Positions 1 to 8,056 of a stretch of 64,000 nt of DNA are shown piece after piece. Every line of letters starts with the position of its first letter. Positions within the stretch are counted from its first letter, which is position 1. A model generated the notes under the pieces. The model was given only the letters and a program-made list of their open reading frames with translations, was not told the origin of the DNA and searched no databases. The position numbers and the translations under genes were made by a program. Source of the DNA: Desulfobacterales bacterium (GTDB lineage Bacteria; Desulfobacterota; Desulfobacteria; Desulfobacterales; Desulfobacteraceae); the NCBI GenBank assembly GCA_023143455.1, contig JAGLHT010000001.1:42243-106242 (forward strand). Reading direction: 5' to 3'.

Positions 1-1
1 T

Positions 2-661
2 ACTTTGAATTTTGTTGATGCATGGTCTGTAGATGAAGTTATTTTGTTAGATATTAGTAGGCCTGGAAAAGGCAACAGAGAAATTTTTTATAATGTTGTT
101 AAAAAGTTTGCTAGAAATTGTTTTGTACCATTAACCGTTGGGGGAGGGGTAAGAAACCTTGATGATTTCAAACTATTGTTAGGTGTTGGTGCGGATAAAG
201 TTGCAGTGAATACTGGCTTTATCGAAAATGATAGATTAGTAGAGGAAGCTTCGAAATTATATGGATCCCAATGCGTAGTTGTTTCAATGGATGTAAAAAA
301 AAACCAAAACAGTGGATATGATGTCTATTCGCATTTTGGTACTAAACGAATTGGCTCTGACGCTGTTAGCTTTTCAAAGCATGCAGTTGACAAAGGGGCT
401 GGGGAAATCCTAGTACAATCAATCGATAGAGATGGTATGCTTGAAGGGTATGATAATGAAATAGCGGCTTTGATTTCTAAATCAGTTTCGGTTCCAATTC
501 TTTTATGTAGCGGAGCTGGTAATTGGGAGCATTTTGTTCAAGGCTTTTCTAAAGGTTGTGCTTCTGGAGTGTGCACTACAAATATTTATCACTTTACAGA
601 AAGCAGTATTAATAGCGCAAAAAAATATATAATGAAGAAGAATATAAATATTAGAATTTGA
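2..661 (+). CDS. hisF: HisF-like imidazole glycerol phosphate synthase cyclase subunit, LPS paralogue (5' partial)
   Basis: This is a TIM-barrel cyclase of the HisF family. The gene runs off the left edge: the frame is open to the first base, and about 30 N-terminal residues, including the first catalytic Asp, are missing. Visible family motifs are the phosphate-binding TVGGGVR, the strand VVSMDVK carrying the second acidic residue, SIDRDGMLEGYD and the late LCSGAG loop. It is followed 7 bases later by an N-acetyl-sugar amidotransferase. In polysaccharide loci this pair acts with a HisH-type glutaminase to supply ammonia for amidine or amide formation on a sugar; histidine biosynthesis is unlikely here. 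HisH would lie upstream, outside the window. Confidence 0.85.
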   Translation, partial: TLNFVDAWSVDEVILLDISRPGKGNREIFYNVVKKFARNCFVPLTVGGGVRNLDDFKLLLGVGADKVAVNTGFIENDRLVEEASKLYGSQCVVVSMDVKKNQNSGYDVYSHFGTKRIGSDAVSFSKHAVDKGAGEILVQSIDRDGMLEGYDNEIAALISKSVSVPILLCSGAGNWEHFVQGFSKGCASGVCTTNIYHFTESSINSAKKYIMKKNINIRI

Positions 662-668
662 GTTTAAT

Positions 669-1841
669 ATGGAGGTGAGTTTGGTTTATTTACCTGATGA
701 TGAAACAGAGATTGGCGCCAGAAAAATATCCTATTGTAAAAAATGTCTGATGCCAGATTCAAGACCAAGGATTGTATTTGATGACCTTGGAGTATGCAAT
801 GCATGTAGATACTCAGAGGAAAAGGTCTTAGGAATTGATTGGGCCGCAAGGGAAGAAGAATTTAACAAAGTACTTAATAATTATAGGTCAAAGGATAATT
901 CTTGGGATTGTATTGTGCCGTGGAGCGGTGGAAAAGATAGTAGCGCGATTGCATTCAAATTAAAGTATGAGTTTGATATGAACCCCTTATTAGTGACATT
1001 TTCTCCCATGATGCCAACTGAGACTGGCAATCATAATCGTGAGGAATTAATAAAGGCAGGGTTTGACCATATTTTTTTTCGACCTAATCAAAAAGTTCAC
1101 CGTTATCTTGCAAAACGATTTTTTATTGAAAGAGGACATCCAAAAATTGCTTGGGATGCTGGAGTAAACACTATTCCAGTTCAAGTTGCTGTTCAGTATA
1201 ATATACCTCTAATTTTTTATGCGGAGCACGGTGAGACTGAATATGGTGGAAAAGTTTTAAATCAAGAATCAGCAAAATTAAGGACTTTTACTGAGGTTAT
1301 AGAACATCAGATCGGTGACGATCCTAAAAATTGGATTGATGAGAAAGTTTCAGAAAAAGATATTTTACCATATTTGTATCCAAATTCTAATGATGTCGAT
1401 AAGGTTGATATAAAAGCTTATTACTTTGGATATTTTTTTAGGTGGAGCATGTTTGAAAATTATAATTTTATAAAAGAAAAAATCGATTTTAAGATTCATC
1501 CTAATGGCCGCACATCAGGCACTTTTACAAATTTTGACAGCATTGATGACAAAATGGACCCTCTTTATTATTATATGCAATATATTAAATTCGGATTTGG
1601 TAGAACTGTTCGAGACGCCTCACGCTTTATTCAAAATGGTCATATGACATATCACGAGGGTTTAGAAAATGCAAAAAAATATGACGGAGAGTTTCCAAAC
1701 GAGCATCTTGATGAAGTGCTTACTTATTTAGACATTAATGAAGAGCAGTTCAATGAGATTGTTGAAAAACATCGCAACGATGAAATCTGGAATAAAAATG
1801 ATGGTGATTGGAAGCTTAATTACCCTCTTCCTGGCAATTAA
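669..1841 (+). CDS. N-acetyl sugar amidotransferase (WbpG/PseA-like)
   Basis: This belongs to the PP-loop ATP pyrophosphatase amidotransferases of surface-sugar biosynthesis (WbpG, PseA, PtmG group). These use ammonia delivered through HisH/HisF to turn an N-acetyl group into an acetamidino group. It shows a zinc-ribbon-like N-terminus with Cys23/Cys26 and Cys43/Cys46, then the PP-loop SGGKDS at residues 86-91. At 390 aa it has the usual family length. The start is ambiguous. ATG at 669 has little upstream Shine-Dalgarno, while a strong GGAGGTG at 671-677 lies inside the first codons and is well spaced for an in-frame TTG at 681. Either start keeps all motifs. Confidence 0.88.
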   Translation: MEVSLVYLPDDETEIGARKISYCKKCLMPDSRPRIVFDDLGVCNACRYSEEKVLGIDWAAREEEFNKVLNNYRSKDNSWDCIVPWSGGKDSSAIAFKLKYEFDMNPLLVTFSPMMPTETGNHNREELIKAGFDHIFFRPNQKVHRYLAKRFFIERGHPKIAWDAGVNTIPVQVAVQYNIPLIFYAEHGETEYGGKVLNQESAKLRTFTEVIEHQIGDDPKNWIDEKVSEKDILPYLYPNSNDVDKVDIKAYYFGYFFRWSMFENYNFIKEKIDFKIHPNGRTSGTFTNFDSIDDKMDPLYYYMQYIKFGFGRTVRDASRFIQNGHMTYHEGLENAKKYDGEFPNEHLDEVLTYLDINEEQFNEIVEKHRNDEIWNKNDGDWKLNYPLPGN

Positions 1842-1874
1842 ACGATATTTTTAGTTTTTGAGGAGTAAATTATT

Positions 1875-2762
1875 ATGAGTGATCAATATAAAGAATTTCC
1901 ATGTGATATTTGTGGATCCAAGGATGCTGAAGAGGTTCCATATGCAAAATTATATTCAGATGGTCAAGAAATTCATATTTGTAAAAAATGTGGTTTTGTG
2001 TATGTGAAATATCGTAGAGACTCTGATTCAGTCGCAAAAACATGGGATAAAATTTATTCATCTGATGTGAAAATTTCCACACCATACTCACCTAAAATTC
2101 CAGCTGTAAAAGCCCGCCAAACATATGTCGCTGAATTTTTAGATGTTAACCTCGGTCTAGATGGGAAAAAAATAGTTGATATAGGTGCAGGAGACGGCCA
2201 ATTTTTAAAGATCGTAAAAGATAATTATGATGCCAGTGTATTTGGAGTAGAACCATATCAAAACAACTGTGATAAAATGAATAGCAATAGTATTGATTGC
2301 TTCTGTGGTACCATTGAATCATACTGTGATTCAAAAGATTATCAAAAAGCAGATATAGCCACTATCATGTGGACTCTAGAGAATTGTGCATCCTGTAGAG
2401 ATATGCTTTTCGGCGCTAGAAATTTATTAAAAGAAGATGGCTATGTAATAGTTGCCACAGGTAGCAGAATTCTAGTTCCATTTAAAAAACCTCTTCAAAA
2501 TTATATTGGTACAAATCCAGCAGATACACATTGTTTTAGATTTAGTGCTAATACTCTTCGGGCACTGCTTGCTGTAAATGGGTTTGAAACAGTGTATATT
2601 AATAGATATATTGATACAGATCATTTGTGTGTAATAGGGCAAAAAAAACCAGAAGATTCTAAAATTGAATGGCAAGGCGATGATTTTTTGTCAGTTTATG
2701 ATTTTTTTGAGCGATGGCATAAGGAAAATATTTATTACCTTAACAATAAAGGTGATCAGTAA
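1875..2762 (+). CDS. Zinc-ribbon class I SAM-dependent methyltransferase
   Basis: A 295-aa methyltransferase. An N-terminal zinc-ribbon-like segment carries Cys10/Cys13 and Cys36/Cys39. The Rossmann SAM-binding motif VDIGAGDG is at residues 101-108 and is followed by an acidic residue (GVEPY) that should contact the SAM ribose. This layout is common for O-, N- or C-methyltransferases in polysaccharide loci; the acceptor cannot be read from the sequence. A GAGGAG-type ribosome site lies just upstream of the ATG. It sits between the amidotransferase and a sugar aminotransferase, so a sugar intermediate or finished glycan is the likely substrate. Confidence 0.82.
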   Translation: MSDQYKEFPCDICGSKDAEEVPYAKLYSDGQEIHICKKCGFVYVKYRRDSDSVAKTWDKIYSSDVKISTPYSPKIPAVKARQTYVAEFLDVNLGLDGKKIVDIGAGDGQFLKIVKDNYDASVFGVEPYQNNCDKMNSNSIDCFCGTIESYCDSKDYQKADIATIMWTLENCASCRDMLFGARNLLKEDGYVIVATGSRILVPFKKPLQNYIGTNPADTHCFRFSANTLRALLAVNGFETVYINRYIDTDHLCVIGQKKPEDSKIEWQGDDFLSVYDFFERWHKENIYYLNNKGDQ

Positions 2763-2785
2763 ATTTTTTTTCAAAAGGGAAGATT

Positions 2786-4063
2786 ATGACTAAACTTGCT
2801 ATTTTGGGCGGGGAATCTTTAATTGATAAGCAATTGAAACCATACAGATCCATTGGGCCTTTGGAAATCAAGGCTGTTGAAGAAACCATGCGAACAGGTG
2901 TGATTTCAGGTTTTTATGGGGACTTCTGTAATGAGTTTTGGGGAGGCCCTAAGGTTAATGAGTTTGAAAACACATGGGCTTCTCGTTTTGATGTGAGACA
3001 TGCAGTAACTGTGAATTCAGCAACTTCTGCACTTTATGCAGCCATTGGAGCCATTGGAATCTCTCCGGGTGATGAAGTTATTGTACCACCATATACTATG
3101 TCAGCAACTGTTATGGCACCTATTGTTTATGGTGGTATTCCTGTGTTTGCAGATATTGAGTCAGATACTTTTGGCTTAGATCCTGAGTCTGTTAGACAAG
3201 CCATAACATCCAAAACAAAGGCTATTTTAACAGTTAATCTATTTGGCCATACATCTCAACTTGATGAGCTAATGGATATTGCTAAACAAAACAATATTTA
3301 CCTTATAGAAGATAATGCTCAAGGTCCTTTGGCAGAAGATAATGGTAGACTCGCAGGTACAATAGGCCATATAGGAGTTTTTAGTTTAAATTATCATAAG
3401 CACATACATACTGGTGAAGGTGGTATTTGTGTTACAGATGATGATAACTTGGCATTACGAATGAAACTCATAAGAAATCATGGTGAGAATGTTGTTGAAC
3501 CGTTAGAAATTGATGATCTCACTAATCTTATAGGTTTTAATTTTAGATTAACTGAAATACAAGCTGCTATAGGGATAGAGCAACTAAAAAAAATTGATCA
3601 CCATGTTGAAAAAAGAGAAAAAATAGCAAAATCACTATCTGAAAGCTTGAATGATTTACCCGGGATTTTTCCTCCTATTATTAGGAAGGGGTGTCGGCAC
3701 GTATTCTATGTATGGGGGGCAAAATTTGATGAAAAAATAGTTGGTGTAAGCCGTGATGTTTTTAGTAAAGCCCTTGAAATGGAAGGTTTCCCTCATTTTA
3801 CCGGTTATTGTAAGCCTTTATATCATTTGCCTGTTTTTCAGAAACAAGTTGCATTTGGTAACCAAGGACATCCTTTTAATATTAATAAAAATGTTAATTA
3901 TGAAAAGACTGATTGCCCAGTTTGCGAATATATGTATCAAAAGGCATTTATTGGATTTGAACCGTGTGCATATGACATAAATGATAATGACTTAGATTTG
4001 TTGATTGCTGCTTTTAGAAAGGTATATAATCAGAAGGACAAGCTAATAACTATGAGTAAATAA
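2786..4063 (+). CDS. DegT/DnrJ/EryC1/StrS family sugar aminotransferase
   Basis: A PLP-dependent fold type I aminotransferase of 425 aa, somewhat longer than the usual 370-400. NSATSAL near residue 77 binds the cofactor phosphate, EDNAQ at 175-179 holds the PLP-stacking/ring-nitrogen Asp region, and the Schiff-base lysine is Lys205 in the FSLNYHKHIHTGEGG context. Such enzymes transfer an amino group from glutamate to a keto sugar nucleotide. An AAGGGAAG ribosome site precedes the ATG. The stop overlaps the ATG of the next gene by one base, which suggests translational coupling with the cytidylyltransferase. A C-terminal Cys-x2-Cys (PVCEY) is unusual. The exact sugar is unknown. Confidence 0.88.
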   Translation: MTKLAILGGESLIDKQLKPYRSIGPLEIKAVEETMRTGVISGFYGDFCNEFWGGPKVNEFENTWASRFDVRHAVTVNSATSALYAAIGAIGISPGDEVIVPPYTMSATVMAPIVYGGIPVFADIESDTFGLDPESVRQAITSKTKAILTVNLFGHTSQLDELMDIAKQNNIYLIEDNAQGPLAEDNGRLAGTIGHIGVFSLNYHKHIHTGEGGICVTDDDNLALRMKLIRNHGENVVEPLEIDDLTNLIGFNFRLTEIQAAIGIEQLKKIDHHVEKREKIAKSLSESLNDLPGIFPPIIRKGCRHVFYVWGAKFDEKIVGVSRDVFSKALEMEGFPHFTGYCKPLYHLPVFQKQVAFGNQGHPFNINKNVNYEKTDCPVCEYMYQKAFIGFEPCAYDINDNDLDLLIAAFRKVYNQKDKLITMSK

Positions 4064-4788
4064 TGATTAGAATTATTGCTAGTATAGAGGCCAGAATGGG
4101 CTCATCCAGACTACCTGGGAAAGTTTTATCAGATGTTTGTGGTCAACCTGCTTTGTCACGTCTTTTAAAACGGCTCAAGCGATGTGAAAAATTAGATGAT
4201 ATTATTCTTGCTACTACTACTTCTCCAAAAGATGACCTTCTTGTTAAATGGGCTGAATCAGTACAACTTAAATATATTCGTGGTAGTGAAAAAGATGTTT
4301 TGTCAAGAGTTGTGCAAGCCCATCAAAGAATGAAAACAGATATTATTGTTGAAATTTGTGGTGACATGATACTTCTTGATCCAGAGTTGATTGACAGAGG
4401 GATTCAAACATTTTTAAATAAAAAATGTGATGTGGTTACAACAACAAATAAGCCTTCATATCCAATCGGGATTGATGTAGTCATCTTTAGATATGATGAT
4501 ATAGAATGGATAGAAAAAAATATATTTGATCTCGAAGTCAGAGAACATGTGTCTTTGTATTTTTTTAACAATCCTGAAAAGTATAAAATTATTAATTTGA
4601 CAGCACCTGACGCATATAAGTTCCCAAATTATAGATTGGTTCTTGATTATTATGAAGATCTTGATTTGATAAGACAAATTTATAAGAGGTTAGAGCCTGA
4701 TTTTGGTGACAATTTTAGTATCCATGAGATAATTGAATTGTTGAAGAGAGAGCCTGAATTATTAAAAATTAATAGTCATTTAAAGTAA
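4063..4788 (+). CDS. SpsF/NeuA-like cytidylyltransferase
   Basis: A 241-aa nucleotidyltransferase of the acylneuraminate cytidylyltransferase superfamily (SpsF-like). The signature is the N-terminal nucleotide-binding segment ARMGSSRLPGK at residues 10-20, followed by a GD-type metal-binding motif (EICGDMILLD). It should activate an acidic or amino sugar as its CMP (or similar) derivative. It overlaps the aminotransferase by one base and lies one base before the Gfo/Idh/MocA gene, so these three look like one biosynthetic unit. No NeuB-like condensing enzyme is visible, so a nonulosonic acid product is possible but unproven. Confidence 0.82.
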   Translation: MIRIIASIEARMGSSRLPGKVLSDVCGQPALSRLLKRLKRCEKLDDIILATTTSPKDDLLVKWAESVQLKYIRGSEKDVLSRVVQAHQRMKTDIIVEICGDMILLDPELIDRGIQTFLNKKCDVVTTTNKPSYPIGIDVVIFRYDDIEWIEKNIFDLEVREHVSLYFFNNPEKYKIINLTAPDAYKFPNYRLVLDYYEDLDLIRQIYKRLEPDFGDNFSIHEIIELLKREPELLKINSHLK

Positions 4789-4789
4789 T

Positions 4790-5779
4790 ATGAGTAATCC
4801 ATTAAAGACCATAATAATTGGCTTTGGACAGATTTCTACCGGCTTTTCAGAAGATCCTGAAATGGCAAAACATTTCAAGTATGCAACCCATGCTCAGGTT
4901 TTAGCTGATAATGAAAAATTTTCATTGGAAGCGGTTGTTGATCCATCAGATAAAGCAATTGAGATTGCAAAATCAAAATGGAGGATTCCGATTGCAGTGA
5001 AAAATATAGAAGAACTACCTAAATCTTTTTCACCCGAAATTGCTGTGATTGCAACACCTCCTGATTGTCGAAAAGAGATTTTAAGCAAACTGCCAAGTCT
5101 CAAAGGTATTATACTTGAAAAGCCTATTGGCACAAATATCAAGGACTCCCAAAAATTTGTTAATGAATGCAAAAATAGAGGCTTGACAGTGCAGGTTAAT
5201 TTTTGGAGGAGAGGTGATGAGTTTTTTCAAAAACTTGCAAATGGCGAATTGGAAAAAATGATCGGAAAACCACAAGTTGCTTTTGGATTGTATGGAAACG
5301 GGTTAAAAAATAATGGGAGCCATTTAATAGATTTTGCAAAAATGTTATTTGGTAATATCAAAGATATATCTGTGCCTTTTAATGAATCAGCTTACCTGGA
5401 AGGTCCAATAAAGAATGATGTCAATATTTCTTTTAGTTTAAATTTTAGCGATAATATTAATGTTGCATTTCAACCTGTCCCTTTTAAAAACTACCGTGAA
5501 GTAGGTATAGATATCTGGGGAGAAAAAGGTAGACTTGCACTGTTGCAAGAAAGCCTTGGTATATATTATTATCCTAAAAGTAGGAATAGAGGCCTTTTAA
5601 ATGAATTTGAAATAGCTTCTGACAATTTAATCAAGGTTAATCCAACATGCGGCATGGCCCTATTTAGGCTATACGATAACCTATTCAAAGCAATAAAAAC
5701 TGGTGAAAATTTATGGAGCACATTGGATGGGGCTATGATAGTTGATGAGGTTATACATAATATTTTAAGTGAAATTTAG
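4790..5779 (+). CDS. Gfo/Idh/MocA family oxidoreductase
   Basis: A 329-aa NAD(P)-dependent dehydrogenase. The N-terminal Rossmann motif is IIGFGQIS at about residues 9-16, and the family signature Glu110-Lys111-Pro112 (LEKPIG) marks the hinge and catalytic lysine. The C-terminal half has the expected substrate domain with GSHLIDFAKMLFG. Family members oxidise or reduce a ring hydroxyl of sugars and sugar nucleotides, often generating the keto group used by a neighbouring aminotransferase, which fits the aminotransferase two genes upstream. It starts one base after the preceding stop. Confidence 0.85.
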   Translation: MSNPLKTIIIGFGQISTGFSEDPEMAKHFKYATHAQVLADNEKFSLEAVVDPSDKAIEIAKSKWRIPIAVKNIEELPKSFSPEIAVIATPPDCRKEILSKLPSLKGIILEKPIGTNIKDSQKFVNECKNRGLTVQVNFWRRGDEFFQKLANGELEKMIGKPQVAFGLYGNGLKNNGSHLIDFAKMLFGNIKDISVPFNESAYLEGPIKNDVNISFSLNFSDNINVAFQPVPFKNYREVGIDIWGEKGRLALLQESLGIYYYPKSRNRGLLNEFEIASDNLIKVNPTCGMALFRLYDNLFKAIKTGENLWSTLDGAMIVDEVIHNILSEI

Positions 5780-5788
5780 AGGCAGTTT

Positions 5789-6901
5789 ATGAGTAAGAAT
5801 AAGAATAGTAATAAATATATTTGGAAGCGATTATCAAAATTCAAAGTATCTAAAAAAAATAAAGAGACATGGGCTCTTGAACATAGAGAAGAAAATTATG
5901 AATTTTTTGTTAATACATACTTTGGTAAAAAAATTGATATTTCAAGAATTAAAAAAGATTGGCCATTTCAAAGGGAAATTGACTTAACAAATGAGAAGTT
6001 TAACTTTTTTAAAGACGCAGCAAAGTTTAATATTGTTGACCATTGTCCTGTCTGTAATAGCAAATTGACTGATGCAATACACTATTTAACAATTTGTAAT
6101 GTTGACTATTTAGAGTGCTCAAATTGCAGTCATATATTTTCTGATAGGTTTCCTAAAGCTGAGGTGGCTGAAGAATATTATAAAGAGAATATTGGGAAAA
6201 ACACCTACTACATTAATCCAGATGAAATTGAATTAAGAGTAAATGAAATCTATTTGCCGAAAATCGAATGGATTATTAAAGTATATGAAGAAAAATTTAA
6301 TCGTCGTCCTAAAACAATTTTAGATATTGGTGCAGGCTCAGGACATTTTCTTTATGCTTGTAAAAAAGGCGGCCTTGAAGTATATGGCGTGGAGTTTAAC
6401 AAAAATTATATTAATTGGTGTAAAGATAATTTTGATATTGACCTTTGTAATTCAATAGAAACTGTTAATATTGAAAAACCAGATATTATTTGTAGTTTTA
6501 ACGTTATTGAACATGCTGTTAACCCTGAAGACTTTATTGATGATTATAAAAAATTAATGGGCAAAGAATCATTAGCTATTATTGAAACTCCCAAAGTAAA
6601 TTCTTTTGGAACCGGTATTCAAGAAGCTTTTCCAAGCGATCCAAGAGGAATGCTTGTCCCATATGAGCATAATCATCTTTTTACTGATGTGTCTTTAGCA
6701 ACACTATTATTTAAATGTGGTTTATCAATCAATAGTATTTGGTATTTTGGTCAGGATATGTCAGAACTGATTATGCGAATATGTCATGAGAATAACTCAG
6801 AAAGCTCAGAGATGATGCAAAAATTATTTCCAAAACTCCAACAACACCTTGATTCTTTTCGTGCTTCAAATTTAATGATAGTTGCTGGGACTTTATTATA
6901 A
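5789..6901 (+). CDS. Zinc-ribbon class I SAM-dependent methyltransferase
   Basis: A 370-aa protein with a lysine-rich N-terminal extension of about 80 residues, a zinc-ribbon-like element (Cys86, Cys89, Cys110, Cys113) and a methyltransferase Rossmann domain whose motif I is LDIGAGSG at 178-185. NVIEH at the post-I/II position is typical of this fold. It is related in layout to the methyltransferase at 1875 but has a different N-terminus. The substrate is unknown, probably a sugar or glycan. An AGAGGCAG ribosome site precedes the ATG, and it ends just before a probable transferase. Confidence 0.8.
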   Translation: MSKNKNSNKYIWKRLSKFKVSKKNKETWALEHREENYEFFVNTYFGKKIDISRIKKDWPFQREIDLTNEKFNFFKDAAKFNIVDHCPVCNSKLTDAIHYLTICNVDYLECSNCSHIFSDRFPKAEVAEEYYKENIGKNTYYINPDEIELRVNEIYLPKIEWIIKVYEEKFNRRPKTILDIGAGSGHFLYACKKGGLEVYGVEFNKNYINWCKDNFDIDLCNSIETVNIEKPDIICSFNVIEHAVNPEDFIDDYKKLMGKESLAIIETPKVNSFGTGIQEAFPSDPRGMLVPYEHNHLFTDVSLATLLFKCGLSINSIWYFGQDMSELIMRICHENNSESSEMMQKLFPKLQQHLDSFRASNLMIVAGTLL

Positions 6902-6921
6902 AATTTTTTCTTTTACTTAAA

Positions 6922-8040
6922 ATGCATAGGCAAAATAAACATACAATTTTACTTTTTGCAGAAGATCCTGGAGCTGTAAATTTTATTGCTCCAATTTTTT
7001 TTGAACTTTCCTTTTTGGGATTCCCTTCTTTTATTATTTCAAGCGGCACTGCTACAGAATATTTAGAGTCGTTAGGTATAAAAGCAACTGTTGTCTCTGA
7101 TAATACTGATGCAGATGAAATTATCAATAAAATCAACCCTGATTTATATATTACTGGGACTTCTGAGAATAGAAATTCATTGGGATTGCTTTTAATCGAT
7201 TCATGCAGAAAAGCTAATATTATTTCTATTGGAGTAGTTGATGCTTTTATGAATGCTCAGCTTAGATTTTGTGGAACTGGAAATGACCCTCTTAGATATG
7301 TATCTGATTATTTGTTTCTCCCTGATGATATAACAAAAGATGAATATAAGAATATAGGATTTCCAGAAGATAAATCTTTTGTTTGTGGACACCCTAATTA
7401 TGACTATGTCAGACAGAAGGCAATTGAATTAGATAAAAAAAACAGAATAAATATGCGGCGTAAACTTTTTCCGCTAGCTGAAGAAGAATCTAAAATTATT
7501 GCTTTTGCTGCTGAAATTTCAGATGGTCTAGATTCAGATTATTTTAAATATTCTAAAGATTATTCACTAAAAGGAAGAGGCCATACTAAAAATAGGACTA
7601 ATATAGTAATTGAAGAATTTTTAGATGCTGTGAAATCTTTTTCAAGCGACTTGTTTATAGTTTTAAGATTGCATCCTAAGAACAATAACGAAGAATTTTC
7701 AGACTATTATAAAGAATTTGATCAAATAAGCATTAAAGAATCAGCTTATGAAATAATTTTTTTTTCAGATTATGTAATCGGTATGACCTCGATGCTTATG
7801 ACCGAAGCTCTAATTATGGGCAAGCCAACATTTTCAATATTAGTGAAAGAAAGTGAAAAGAATTGGCTTTCGAACCTGCGTTCTGGCTTAACACCTTATG
7901 CAAGTGATAGAGAAACACTAATCAAAGCCTTACCAGAATTTTTAAATAAGAAACAGGCAATGAGTAGTGATTTTAATGCTATTTTGAGTTTTGATAGTAT
8001 TAAAAAAATTATAAAACAGATAAAAAATATTTTAGATTGA
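6922..8040 (+). CDS. Putative GT-B-like glycosyl/glycerophospho-transferase
   Basis: I do not recognise a precise family. The 372-aa protein begins with a Rossmann-like half (ILLFAEDPGAVNFIAPIFF). Its C-terminal half contains LRLHPK near residue 245 and a GMTSMLMTEALIMGKP segment near 290. That segment resembles the donor-binding region of capsule synthesis, polysialyltransferase or CDP-glycerol transferase GT-B proteins. No clear Shine-Dalgarno sequence precedes the ATG. Its location among sugar enzymes supports a transferase role. It could also be a sugar-nucleotide hydrolase or epimerase-like protein. Confidence 0.55.
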   Translation: MHRQNKHTILLFAEDPGAVNFIAPIFFELSFLGFPSFIISSGTATEYLESLGIKATVVSDNTDADEIINKINPDLYITGTSENRNSLGLLLIDSCRKANIISIGVVDAFMNAQLRFCGTGNDPLRYVSDYLFLPDDITKDEYKNIGFPEDKSFVCGHPNYDYVRQKAIELDKKNRINMRRKLFPLAEEESKIIAFAAEISDGLDSDYFKYSKDYSLKGRGHTKNRTNIVIEEFLDAVKSFSSDLFIVLRLHPKNNNEEFSDYYKEFDQISIKESAYEIIFFSDYVIGMTSMLMTEALIMGKPTFSILVKESEKNWLSNLRSGLTPYASDRETLIKALPEFLNKKQAMSSDFNAILSFDSIKKIIKQIKNILD

Positions 8041-8056
8041 AAGGTATTAGAAGATT

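Noticed and set aside
6771..7136. 121-aa open frame on the - strand spanning a gene junction
   Set aside because: Both + strand genes are supported by motifs or context; the antisense frame has only low-complexity content.
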